The position numbers were made by a program, and so were the translations under genes. From assembly GCA_026388365.1 (NCBI GenBank), contig JAPLJW010000247.1, positions 1 through 17,991 of the forward strand: DNA of 17,991 nt, given 5' to 3'. The notes under the pieces are model-generated. The model was given only the letters and a program-made list of their open reading frames with translations. It was not told the origin of the DNA and made no database searches. Numbering within the stretch: position 1 is the first letter of the stretch; each line of letters begins with the position of its first letter. Source of the DNA: Deltaproteobacteria bacterium. GTDB taxonomy: Bacteria; Desulfobacterota; Syntrophia; Syntrophales; UBA5619. Shown piece by piece: positions 1-7,733 of the stretch.

Positions 1-21
1 AATGCAGCGGAGTGCCGCACC

Positions 22-948
22 TCAGGAGGGGCAGGGGAAGTCCGCCCGGCGGGGGAGACCGGCGCGGGAGAGCGCGCTCGTAAGGGGGATGTCGGGGAGG
101 ATTTCCTGAAGGCGCCGCGCCGTCTCCAGGAGGGCCGGGAGGTCCACGCCGGTCCCCACCCCCATTTCCGCGAACAGGAAGGCCGTGTCCTCCGTGGCCG
201 TGTTCCCCGAGGCCCCGGGGGCGAAGGGGCAGCCGCCGAGACCGCCCAGGGACGCGTCGAAGGTCCGGATCCCCGCCTGATAGGCCGCGAAGGTATTGGC
301 GAGGCCAAGCCCCCGGGTGTTGTGGAAGTGCATCCCGAAGGCGACATCCGGGAATCGCTCCCGGCAGGCCCGCGCAATCTCTTCCACGAGGCGCGGGTTT
401 CCGAAACCGACCGTATCGCAGAGGGTGATCTCCCGGATGCCGAGATTTGCGGTTTCTTCCACGGCCTGAAGGACGGCCCCGATCGGGATGCGGCCCTCGA
501 ACGGGCATCCGAAGGCGGTGGCGAGATCGACGCGGATCTCGATTCCGTCGGGGAAAAGTTCCTCCCGGATCGTCTTGAGGGCGGCGAGGGATTCCTCCGG
601 CGTCTGCCGGACATTGCTGCGGTTGTGGGAACGGCTGACGGAGTAGAAGAAGTTGAGTTTGCGGAGGCCGCAGGCGGCGGCGGTGCGCGCCCCCCGGAGA
701 TTGGGGACGAGGGCGGTGAGCTTAACCCCTGCCAGACCGTTCACTCCGGCAGCCACCTCGCGGATGTCCTGAAACTGGGGGATCGCCTGCGGATGGACGA
801 ACCCCCCAATCTGGATCTCCCCCAGTCCGCAGGCGGCAAGCTCCCGGATCAGGCCGATCTTCTGGTCCGTCGCAACGAACGTCGCAAGATTCTGCAGGCC
901 GTCCCGCGGCCCGACCTCGACGATCCGGATGCCCTCTGTGCCGGCCAT
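22..948 (-). CDS. HMG-CoA lyase family protein (DRE-TIM metallolyase)
   Basis: This 308-residue protein belongs to the HMG-CoA lyase family, TIM-barrel enzymes that split 3-hydroxy-3-methylglutaryl-CoA, or a related 3-hydroxyacyl-CoA, into acetyl-CoA and a keto product using a divalent metal. Visible motifs are GPRDGLQN near the N-terminus (D16 metal ligand), HFHNTRG (H207 and H209 as metal ligands) and the active-site loop GGCPFAPGASGN (catalytic C240, N249). Length matches the family. The ATG start is preceded by GAGGA at about 7 bases. It lies 57 bases after dsrP on the same strand, so it could be read through from the dsr operon, but nothing links it to sulfite reduction. The segment EIQIGGFVHP differs from the usual E-x-x-SFVSP stretch, so the exact acyl-CoA substrate is uncertain. 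Family assignment is firm. Leucine or isoprenoid-type acyl-CoA catabolism is an inference. Confidence 0.88.
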   Translation of the reverse strand: MAGTEGIRIVEVGPRDGLQNLATFVATDQKIGLIRELAACGLGEIQIGGFVHPQAIPQFQDIREVAAGVNGLAGVKLTALVPNLRGARTAAACGLRKLNFFYSVSRSHNRSNVRQTPEESLAALKTIREELFPDGIEIRVDLATAFGCPFEGRIPIGAVLQAVEETANLGIREITLCDTVGFGNPRLVEEIARACRERFPDVAFGMHFHNTRGLGLANTFAAYQAGIRTFDASLGGLGGCPFAPGASGNTATEDTAFLFAEMGVGTGVDLPALLETARRLQEILPDIPLTSALSRAGLPRRADFPCPS

Positions 949-1005
949 GCCCGTTTCCTCACACTGGTCGTTTTGGAACGAGAATGCCGGTATCCTGCCG
1001 GCCGT

Positions 1006-2157
1006 TCATGTTTCCGTTCTGACCGAGACGAAAATCTTGTAAAGCATGGTGATCATCAGCAGCCCCAGCGCCCAGATCCCAATCGAAATGGCGATCTCCG
1101 GTCCGGTAGGCACATAATCCGTGATCGCTTCGAGAGGTGAAGGCACAAAACCTGTAATCACGAGGCCAAGCCCCTTCTCGATCCAGAGCGACAGGAACGT
1201 GAGGCCGCAGGCCAAAGCCAGAATGGGTTCCCGCGTCCGCGCCTTGGGAATGATCAACAATATGAATGCGGCAACAGCGGTCAATGCCGACACGCTCATC
1301 CAGTTCGCGATCATGTTGTGCCCCTCCAACCCCCGAAAAAGGTAGGTCAGGTGGTGCATATGCGCGGGGATCTGGCTGTAGAAGGCAGTGAAGAGTTCGA
1401 CCAGGACGAAGAAGATGCTCGTCGCCAGGGCATAGGCCACGATTTTGGCCAGGGTTTGGATCGCCTTTTCCCCGGCGTCAAACCGCCCGAACCGCTTCAG
1501 GATCATGCAGAAGAGGATCAGCAGGGCCGGGCCGGAGGCAAAAGCCGAAGCGAGAAAGCGGGGCGCCATGATCGCCGTCAGCCAGAAGCCCCGTCCCGGC
1601 AGGCCTGCGTAGATAAACGCCGTAACCGTATGGATGCTGATGGCCCAGGGGATGGAGATATAAATGATCGGTTTAACCCAAGCCGGCGGCGGCACGCCTT
1701 TCTTTTCGCTCTCAAGGACGGTCCAGCCGGTAACGATATTGATCAGGAGATACCCGTTCAGGACAATCATGTCCCAGAAGAGAATCGACGTCGGTGAAGG
1801 ATGCAGAAGAACGTTCATCACGCGTACGGGTTGGCCGAGATCGACGAAGACGAAGGTGATGCACATCACCACGGCGGAGACGGCCAGAAATTCCCCGAGA
1901 ATCGTGATCTTCCCGAAGGCCTTGTGGTCGTGGAGGTAGTAGGGCAAAACCAGCATCACCGCCGACGCCGCGATTCCGACGAGGAAGGTGAACTGGGCGA
2001 TGTAAAGCCCCCAGGATATATCCCGGCTCATGCCGGTAATCCCCAAGCCGTAATCGAGCTGTTTGAGGTAGAAGAAAAAACCGATTCCGGTCAGGAGCAG
2101 CAGAAAGGCCACCCATATTCCGTATCCGCGACTTCCTTTCAGGGCTTTTTCGAGCAC
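1006..2157 (-). CDS. dsrP: DsrP, NrfD-like integral membrane subunit of DsrMKJOP
   Basis: DsrP is the multi-helix NrfD/PsrC-type membrane subunit that, with DsrO and DsrJ, handles menaquinol oxidation or electron exchange on the periplasmic side of the DsrMKJOP complex. The 383-residue product is almost entirely hydrophobic, with roughly ten membrane segments starting at GIWVAFLLLL, and carries no haem or Fe-S motif, as expected. I chose a GTG start at 2157. It lies 7 bases after the dsrO stop, GAGG is correctly spaced before it, and the protein then begins MLEKALKGSRGYG. The longer reading to 2232 would run back into dsrO and add a non-homologous polar leader. It is the last gene of dsrJOP. 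No convincing terminator follows it before the acyl-CoA lyase gene. Confidence 0.93.
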   Translation of the reverse strand: MLEKALKGSRGYGIWVAFLLLLTGIGFFFYLKQLDYGLGITGMSRDISWGLYIAQFTFLVGIAASAVMLVLPYYLHDHKAFGKITILGEFLAVSAVVMCITFVFVDLGQPVRVMNVLLHPSPTSILFWDMIVLNGYLLINIVTGWTVLESEKKGVPPPAWVKPIIYISIPWAISIHTVTAFIYAGLPGRGFWLTAIMAPRFLASAFASGPALLILFCMILKRFGRFDAGEKAIQTLAKIVAYALATSIFFVLVELFTAFYSQIPAHMHHLTYLFRGLEGHNMIANWMSVSALTAVAAFILLIIPKARTREPILALACGLTFLSLWIEKGLGLVITGFVPSPLEAITDYVPTGPEIAISIGIWALGLLMITMLYKIFVSVRTET

Positions 2158-2164
2158 GGCATCC

Positions 2165-2959
2165 TCACAAAATGTAGTAGATCTGCGGTCCCGTCCCCAG
2201 TTCCTGCCTTCGCCGGAGGGAGAATTTCCCATCCAGAATGCGGCGGACGTCCGATCCGGGGTCTTCTACATCCCCGAAGGTCAGGGCCTTTTGAGTGCAG
2301 GCGGTCACACAGGCGGGAAGGATTCCCTGGGCGAGCCGCTCCTCGCAGAAGTTGCACTTTTCCACCACACCCTTGGTCCGTGTTGGAAATTCCGGGTTGA
2401 TCTTGCGGATGAAGGGTCTTGGATCCCGGTAGTTCATGCTTCTCGAACCGTAGGGACAGGCGGCCATGCAGAACCGGCAGCCGATGCAACGGTGGTAATC
2501 CATCATCACGACCCCATCCGCCCGCTGGAAAGTCGCTTGCGTGGGGCAAACCCGCACACAGGGCGGATTTTCACAGTGGTTGCAAAAAACCGGAACGGGA
2601 AGACTCTTAATCGATTCCGGTAGCCGGGGGTGGGTCTCCGCAGGAAAGACATGCGCCATCTTTTCGGCGCCGATCCAACGGATCTCGTCCTTGGGATTTC
2701 CGAAATCGGGTACGTTGTGCGCGATATGGCAGGCAGCGATACAATCCGTACAACCGGAACGGCATTTTTGGGTATCGATGACCATGCCCCAGCGCTTTGC
2801 CGTCAGGGCAGAACGGGGTTCCGAAACCGTCGGGGCGACACCCCCTGCGGCCGGTGTTCCTGCCTGAGCACGGTTGAAGACCGACGCCAGCGGGGGAAGA
2901 ACCAGGCCGGCGGCAGAAATCCCCGCTATTTTTAAAAATTCTCTTCGTGTGGGTGCCAT
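2165..2959 (-). CDS. dsrO: DsrO, periplasmic Tat-exported ferredoxin-like subunit
   Basis: DsrO is the periplasmic iron-sulfur subunit that links DsrP with the cytochrome DsrJ. The 264-residue product begins with a Tat signal peptide (TRREFLKIAG, then a hydrophobic stretch to about residue 33). Four Cys groups follow, typical of a 4x[4Fe-4S] NrfC/DmsB-type protein: C66/C70/C73/C77, C126/C129/C134/C138, C158/C161/C164/C168 and C202/C205/C217/C221. The ATG at 2959 overlaps the dsrJ stop as TGATG, which indicates translational coupling. A start at 3061 would put an unrelated 34-residue leader ahead of the Tat signal and is rejected. Folding and cofactor loading would occur in the cytoplasm before Tat export. 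Confidence 0.96.
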   Translation of the reverse strand: MAPTRREFLKIAGISAAGLVLPPLASVFNRAQAGTPAAGGVAPTVSEPRSALTAKRWGMVIDTQKCRSGCTDCIAACHIAHNVPDFGNPKDEIRWIGAEKMAHVFPAETHPRLPESIKSLPVPVFCNHCENPPCVRVCPTQATFQRADGVVMMDYHRCIGCRFCMAACPYGSRSMNYRDPRPFIRKINPEFPTRTKGVVEKCNFCEERLAQGILPACVTACTQKALTFGDVEDPGSDVRRILDGKFSLRRRQELGTGPQIYYIL

Positions 2960-3351
2960 CAGCGGACCTCCTCGGGAATGATATGGCAGCTCCAGCAAGC
3001 GGGCTTGGCCCCGGCGTAATCGTGGCACCGGTCGCAGAACTTTCCCTTGTTGCTGTGGCATTCGAGACAGGTCCCGGTCAGGCTGATCTTGTAAACCTTT
3101 CCGTCCGCCGCCTTATAGGTTCGCTTGCCCTCCCGGACAACGCTGTCCCGCCAGGCGTTGAGGAGCCTCATATGGTTCGCCCTCATATACGGGGCCGGCT
3201 CCACGCAGAGCTTTTCCTGGAGCCGCTGGATGGCGGGCGTATCCAATCTGAGATCCGGCGGGGATCCTCTCCCATACCAGAACGGGCCGCTGACCAGGAC
3301 CAAAAAGACCAGGATCCCGGCGATGATTTTTCCCCCGTCATAGAGTTTCAT
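2959..3351 (-). CDS. dsrJ: DsrJ, membrane-anchored triheme cytochrome c
   Basis: DsrJ is the periplasmic triheme c-type cytochrome of the DsrMKJOP complex. The 130-residue protein has one N-terminal hydrophobic segment (about residues 8-25) that serves as signal or anchor. Three CxxCH haem sites sit in its C-terminal third: C95/C98/H99, C106/C109/H110 and C119/C122/H123. C49 lies where DsrJ family members carry the unusual axial cysteine ligand of a His/Cys haem. Length and motif spacing match the family. GGAGG stands upstream of the ATG at a rather long spacing of about 11 bases. Upstream, a palindromic repeat separates the gene from dsrK, so dsrJOP may be read or processed differently from dsrMK. 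Confidence 0.96.
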   Translation of the reverse strand: MKLYDGGKIIAGILVFLVLVSGPFWYGRGSPPDLRLDTPAIQRLQEKLCVEPAPYMRANHMRLLNAWRDSVVREGKRTYKAADGKVYKISLTGTCLECHSNKGKFCDRCHDYAGAKPACWSCHIIPEEVR

Positions 3352-3369
3352 CGACTCTCTTTCCTCCGA

Positions 3370-3493
3370 CAGGCTGCTGAAAAATGCCCATCTGCGGCGT
3401 TTCCCTCATCCTTTGCCATTCAACGTACTAATGAGTGCGCCTCATGGCTCAGGATGTCGGGGGCCTTGCATCTGGACATTTTTGAGCAGCCTG
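3370..3493. repeat. MITE-like palindromic repeat between dsrK and dsrJ
   Basis: A non-coding 124-bp element is bounded by inverted repeats, CAGGCTGCTGAAAAATG at 3370-3386 and CATTTTTGAGCAGCCTG at 3477-3493. The arms match at 16 of 17 positions. Inside is a smaller perfect hairpin, ATGAG-TGCGC-CTCAT, at 3431-3445. There is no transposase or ORF in it. It fills nearly all of the dsrK-dsrJ spacer and its edge abuts the dsrJ ribosome binding site. From memory, similar elements with TGCTGAAAAA-type ends occur scattered in deltaproteobacterial genomes, but I could not verify that here. No second copy is visible in this window. Mobility is inferred from structure only. Confidence 0.7.
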
Positions 3494-3509
3494 TAAAAAA
3501 GCTTATTCA

Positions 3510-5111
3510 TCAACCTGCCAGCGGCTCGCCGCGCAGGTCGGTCGTTCTTTCCTTTTCACCCTTCATGATCAGGGCGTTGGCCACGAGTTCATGAACCCCG
3601 GTGACCAATACCCCCGGCACCCAGTATTCCATCAGCGTCGTCAGGACCGCCCGGTCGATGGCGCACATGCAGGTCAAGCGGTTCACCCCGTGTTTCTCCT
3701 TGACCGCCTGGACGGCCATGGCCCGCGGCATCCCGCCGCGCATCCGCATCTCCAGGTTCTCGTCGTTTCCGAGTCCCGCCCCGCCGCCGCAGCAGAAGGT
3801 GTTTTCCCGGATCGTATCCTCGGCCATCTCGTGGAAATGGTTGCATGCGTGGTTGATGATGTATCGCGGTTCCTCGAAAAGCCCCATCGCGCGGGAGGGA
3901 TTGCAGGAATCGTGGAAGGTGACCCGGAGGTGGTCGTTCCGGGACGGATCGAGCTTCAATTTCCCGTTCCGGATCAGATCGGCGGTGAATTCACTGATGT
4001 GGACCATCTTCGTCGACCGGGCGTTTTCGAACCGCGTCCCGGTGATGGGGGAAACCGGCTCTTCGAGGAAATCGGCCGGGCCGTTCATCGTGTCCATGTA
4101 CTGGTTGAGCACCCGCCACATGTGGCCGCACTCGCCGCCGAGGATCCATTTGACCCCGAGCCGTTTCGCCTCCGCGTAGATCTTGGCGTTGAGGCGTTTG
4201 ATCATATCGTGGGAGGTGAACAGGCCGAAATTTCCTCCTTCGGAGGCGTAGGTGCTGAAGGTGTAGTCCAGGCCGATCTCATGCAGCAGCGCCAGGTACC
4301 CCATGCAGGTGTAAGTCCCGGGGTCGGCGAAGTAGTCGCCGGAGGGCACGACGAAGAGGATCTCGGCACCCTTCCTGTTGAGGGGTACCTCCACGCGCAC
4401 ACCCGTGCGGTCCGCGAGATCGTCCGCCAGGAATTCGAGCATGTCCTTGACGCCGCCGGGCTGGATGCCGAGATGGTTTCCCGTCCGGAAGCAGTTCGCC
4501 GCCGGTTCGGTGACCCAGTTGATGTTGCAGCCGACGAGGTTCAGGAGCTCCCGGCCCATCATCGTGATCTCTGCCTGGTCGATCCCGTAGGGGCAGAAGA
4601 CGGAACACCGGCGGCACTCCGTACACTGGTAGAAGTAGTAGAACCACTCCTTGAGGACATCGACGGTCAGGTCGCGGGCGCCGGCGAGACGGCCGAAGAG
4701 CATCCCCGATTGGGTGAAGTAGCGGCGATAGACGGAACGCAGCAGTTCGGCCCGAACGACCGGCATATTTTTCGGGTCTCCGGAGCCGATGTAAAAGTGG
4801 CATTTGTCCGCACAGGCGCCGCACCGGACGCAGACATCCATGAAGAGCCGGAATGACCGGTACTTCTCCAGGCGCTCGCGTAGGCCCTCCAGAATGATCT
4901 CCTTCCAGTTCTCAGGCAGTTTCCAGTCCTCATCGGTGGGCTGCCAGGACCGCGGATTCGGAAGCTCCAGCGCGGTCAGGCTCTTGGGCGTGCCGGTGTA
5001 GCTCCAGGTCCCCGCACGGAAAACGGTTGGGGTCTCCATCCAGGGCGTCTCCGGCGGTTCGTAACGGACCGCGATCAGGTCGTCAGGTTTGGGTATCTTG
5101 GCAAAGGACAT
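3510..5111 (-). CDS. dsrK: DsrK, HdrD-like catalytic Fe-S subunit of DsrMKJOP
   Basis: DsrK is the cytoplasmic, membrane-associated HdrD-like subunit believed to reduce the DsrC trisulfide or disulfide with electrons from DsrM. The 533-residue protein has two ferredoxin-type [4Fe-4S] motifs (C94/C97/C100/C104 and C163/C166/C169/C173). A CCG-type domain for the special [4Fe-4S] site follows, made of C403, C440-C441 and C481-x-C483. GECGH at 327-330 is also conserved. The last element reads CMC rather than CxxC, as I recall for canonical DsrK. The ATG is 2 bases after the dsrM stop, and AAGGAG for it lies within the end of dsrM, so the two genes are tightly coupled. The N-terminal region WMETPTVFRAGTWSY also resembles DsrK. 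It is the best DsrK of three HdrD-like genes here. Confidence 0.96.
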   Translation of the reverse strand: MSFAKIPKPDDLIAVRYEPPETPWMETPTVFRAGTWSYTGTPKSLTALELPNPRSWQPTDEDWKLPENWKEIILEGLRERLEKYRSFRLFMDVCVRCGACADKCHFYIGSGDPKNMPVVRAELLRSVYRRYFTQSGMLFGRLAGARDLTVDVLKEWFYYFYQCTECRRCSVFCPYGIDQAEITMMGRELLNLVGCNINWVTEPAANCFRTGNHLGIQPGGVKDMLEFLADDLADRTGVRVEVPLNRKGAEILFVVPSGDYFADPGTYTCMGYLALLHEIGLDYTFSTYASEGGNFGLFTSHDMIKRLNAKIYAEAKRLGVKWILGGECGHMWRVLNQYMDTMNGPADFLEEPVSPITGTRFENARSTKMVHISEFTADLIRNGKLKLDPSRNDHLRVTFHDSCNPSRAMGLFEEPRYIINHACNHFHEMAEDTIRENTFCCGGGAGLGNDENLEMRMRGGMPRAMAVQAVKEKHGVNRLTCMCAIDRAVLTTLMEYWVPGVLVTGVHELVANALIMKGEKERTTDLRGEPLAG

Positions 5112-5113
5112 CG

Positions 5114-6103
5114 TTACTCCTTATCCACCGGCAGTCCCACAAGCTTCATCTTGTCCCTGAACTCGTCTTCGTATTCCTCATAGGTGTGGACCTTCACCGG
5201 GGCGTTCCAGGGATTGATATGCCGATTCATGCGGTTGTCGTTGGCAAGGTTTCGCGTCGGGCTCAGGAAGATCCCTCCCGCATGCATCAGTTTGCTCATC
5301 GGAAAGAAGACCATCAATGTAAAGACGAAGCAGAGGTGCATGTAGAAGAGCGTTCCGACCTTCTTCGGGACGACGGGCGAGAAGGTGACCCATCCCAGGG
5401 CCAGGTTCTTAACCTGGAGGAGGTCGGCGGGAAAGAAGTGCCTCATCAGGAGGCCCGTTCCCACCACGCCCAGAATCAGAAGCAATGAAAAATAATCGGT
5501 AAAGATCGAGATGTAACGCAACCTGGAACTGACCATCCTGCGGAGGAGCAGGAACGACAGTCCCGCAAGGATGGCGGCATCGCTCAAATAAAGGGTCGGA
5601 ATGCCGATCTCGAAGAATCCGTCCAACGCGGAGAGGCTGTTGATCCAGCCGGCAATCGGCTCGATGAAAAAACGCAGGTGCCTTAGGACGATGATCAGAA
5701 GCGACCAATGAAAGAGAAGGCCGAAAAACCAGAGCCATTTGGCGCTATCGTACACCGGCCGCTTCTGCAGGATCTCCACCTTCGTATTCCGGAAGAGCGA
5801 ACGGAACAGCAGGATCTCCAGGGCCATCCTTCCGATCACGCCCCAAAGGCCGGAGGGGTTATCCAGGGGGTTGGTTCGGATCCAGGGGAGGGACTTTTCC
5901 TGCCCGCAGGTACTGGGGATGCGGAAGGGAACCGGGGCCTTGGCCCACTGGACGACGCGACCGACAAACCCGACCATGAAGACCGCGAAGGCCGCGTAAG
6001 GGATGACGACGGTCAGCAGATAGGTCAGTCCGGTACTGTAAGCGAAACCCAGGGCCACAAGGGTCAGGATCAGGACGGCAATAAGTGATGTCAATAGATT
6101 CAT
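5114..6103 (-). CDS. dsrM: DsrM, NarI-like diheme cytochrome b subunit
   Basis: DsrM is the membrane cytochrome b that passes electrons between menaquinol and DsrK. The 329-residue protein has about six hydrophobic segments and the DsrM hallmark TCGQEKSLPWI (C66) on the loop after the second segment. Candidate haem ligands are H132/H142, ten residues apart on one helix, and H256/H274, eighteen apart on another. These spacings equal those of the E. coli NarI haem ligands (56/66 and 187/205), so two b haems are expected. It starts 16 bases after the stop of the upstream HdrD-like gene behind a weak AGG site, and is followed within 2 bases by dsrK. The sequence strongly supports the canonical subunit rather than one of the two diverged NarI-like relatives nearby. 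Confidence 0.95.
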   Translation of the reverse strand: MNLLTSLIAVLILTLVALGFAYSTGLTYLLTVVIPYAAFAVFMVGFVGRVVQWAKAPVPFRIPSTCGQEKSLPWIRTNPLDNPSGLWGVIGRMALEILLFRSLFRNTKVEILQKRPVYDSAKWLWFFGLLFHWSLLIIVLRHLRFFIEPIAGWINSLSALDGFFEIGIPTLYLSDAAILAGLSFLLLRRMVSSRLRYISIFTDYFSLLLILGVVGTGLLMRHFFPADLLQVKNLALGWVTFSPVVPKKVGTLFYMHLCFVFTLMVFFPMSKLMHAGGIFLSPTRNLANDNRMNRHINPWNAPVKVHTYEEYEDEFRDKMKLVGLPVDKE

Positions 6104-6119
6104 GATACCTGTGCTTCTC

Positions 6120-7733
6120 TCATGATTTCCACGACGGCTCCTCGCCGAATTGAATCATCGGCTTTTTCATGTCGGCCATCGCGTTGACGATCAATTCGAC
6201 CAGACCGCCGTAATAAAGACGGCTGCGCTCCTCTGCATGATAGTAGTTGATAATGTCCCGGATGGAGCCTTTGCAGTTGGAGCAGGGGGCGCAGACATAT
6301 TTCGGGGTTTCCTGCGGTTCATCTTTGAATGCGTTGAGGATCTGGAGGAACTTCTTGCGGCTGCTGACCAGATTTCGCCATTCCGCAAAATTATATCCCG
6401 ACATGATGGCGAAACCCGAACCGCCGCCGCAGCAGTAGTTCTCCACGCCGTGAGGCGTCATTTCCCGGAATCGCGGCGCGATCTTTCTGAGAATGCGCCT
6501 CTGGGGCTCGACGATTCCCATGGCCCGTACCACGTTGCAGGGATCGTGCAGGGTGACGGGAAAATCGTTCCTGCGGGGATCAAACTGCAATTTCCCGTTC
6601 AGGACGATGTCCTCCAGCGTGACCATGGCCGATTCGCGCGGGACATTGAGGTCACCCGTGAGCAGGCGGTCGGCGATGACGGTCAGCGCCTTATGCGCAT
6701 GGCCGCATTCGCCGATGACGATCTTCTTGACCTTCAGCCTCCGGGCGATGTCCGCGTGCTTGACGGCGACGCGGGAGAACTGGACATCATCGTACCACAG
6801 GCCATAGTTGACCGCATCGTAGCCGGCCGCCTCCGAGGAGAGGGTCCAGGATATCCCGGCCGCCTGAAAAATGATGGCGAAGGCCCCGACATTTTCCGGC
6901 CAGGCCAGCATCTCGCCCGCATTGTGGAGCAGCAGGATATCCGCGCCTTCCACATCCCAGGGGATTTCGACTTTGTAACCCGTGATTTCTTCCATCTCTT
7001 CCTGGATGAACTCGACGCTGTCCTTCGCAGCAAGGGGGTTCATGCCGGTGGAGGAACCGACACGAAGATGCTGAACGGTGCCCTTTTCGTGGATCTCCTT
7101 GGGGGCGATGCCCATCTCCTGCGAGAAGAGCTTGCGGATCTCGTGATTGATCAGCCCGTTGTCCACGCCGATCGGGCAGACCGTGGCGCAGCGCCGGCAG
7201 AGCGTGCAGCGATAGGACAACTCGGCAAGACGCGCGATCGTCGTCCAGTTCAGATCGATGTCGCCGGTCAGTTTGGCGGTGATTTTCCCGCCTGGTTTGA
7301 GATATTTGTTGTAAATCCGCCGCAGGACCTCGGCACGGAACATGGGCCGGTGGATATCTTTTCTGCCGCTCATTTCATAAACGGGACAGGCGTTGGAACA
7401 GGTCTGGCATTTGGCGCAATGTTCCATGGAAAGCAGAAGAGGCTTCAGAAAGGTCCAGTTGTTTTCCTTCTCGAAAAGCTTTTTCAGGCCCGAAAGAAAC
7501 AGGCGAACCAGCGCTTCCTCTTCCTCCTTGCTCGCAGGTTTGGGGATGCCGATGGCCACCGTGTCGTCCAGGGATGTCTCAATATTCTTGACCTTTTCCG
7601 GTTTCAGCGGGGGAACCGTCGCCTGATTGAAATCCTCATAGGGAGGGGGCAACGGCGATAACTCGCCCGGTTCAATGTGACACAGGCAGTCGGACGGCTT
7701 GGCCATGTCCGAGGGTTTCACGGTCTTTTTCAT
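6120..7733 (-). CDS. HdrD/DsrK-like Fe-S oxidoreductase (second paralog)
   Basis: This 537-residue cytoplasmic protein is a DsrK/HdrD relative likely to pair with the cytochrome b encoded just upstream. It has two [4Fe-4S] motifs (C106/C109/C112/C116 and C176/C179/C182/C186), GECGH at 341-345 and a CCG-type domain (C399, C434-C435, C484-x2-C487, with an extra C481). Unlike the neighbouring DsrK, it keeps the HdrD-style CxxC. A 100-residue N-terminal extension contains the unusual DCLCH (C16, C18) and a proline-rich stretch. The ATG at 7733 overlaps the preceding stop as ATGA and has AAGGAG 5 bases upstream. The longer reading to 7886 would overlap the preceding gene by about 150 bases and is rejected. 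The substrate is unknown: DsrC, another thiol/disulfide carrier or a redox partner are all possible. Confidence 0.9.
   Translation of the reverse strand: MKKTVKPSDMAKPSDCLCHIEPGELSPLPPPYEDFNQATVPPLKPEKVKNIETSLDDTVAIGIPKPASKEEEEALVRLFLSGLKKLFEKENNWTFLKPLLLSMEHCAKCQTCSNACPVYEMSGRKDIHRPMFRAEVLRRIYNKYLKPGGKITAKLTGDIDLNWTTIARLAELSYRCTLCRRCATVCPIGVDNGLINHEIRKLFSQEMGIAPKEIHEKGTVQHLRVGSSTGMNPLAAKDSVEFIQEEMEEITGYKVEIPWDVEGADILLLHNAGEMLAWPENVGAFAIIFQAAGISWTLSSEAAGYDAVNYGLWYDDVQFSRVAVKHADIARRLKVKKIVIGECGHAHKALTVIADRLLTGDLNVPRESAMVTLEDIVLNGKLQFDPRRNDFPVTLHDPCNVVRAMGIVEPQRRILRKIAPRFREMTPHGVENYCCGGGSGFAIMSGYNFAEWRNLVSSRKKFLQILNAFKDEPQETPKYVCAPCSNCKGSIRDIINYYHAEERSRLYYGGLVELIVNAMADMKKPMIQFGEEPSWKS

Noticed and set aside
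986..1002. GCCGG-7-CCGGC stem between dsrP and the acyl-CoA lyase gene, a possible terminator
   Set aside because: The stem is short and no T-run follows on the minus strand; chance occurrence is likely in GC-rich DNA.
2960..3061. An upstream start for dsrO giving 34 more residues
   Set aside because: It would overlap dsrJ in another frame and bury the Tat signal; the ATG at 2959 with TGATG coupling fits the family.
3591..4856. A 421-codon plus-strand open frame opposite dsrK
   Set aside because: It is antisense to canonical dsrK, with low-complexity, charge-rich translation and no known motif; a composition shadow.
6150..7661. A 503-codon plus-strand open frame opposite the second HdrD-like gene
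   Set aside because: It is fully antisense to a gene with clear Fe-S motifs, gives no recognisable protein family, and long antisense frames are expected from the GC-rich third positions of the real gene.
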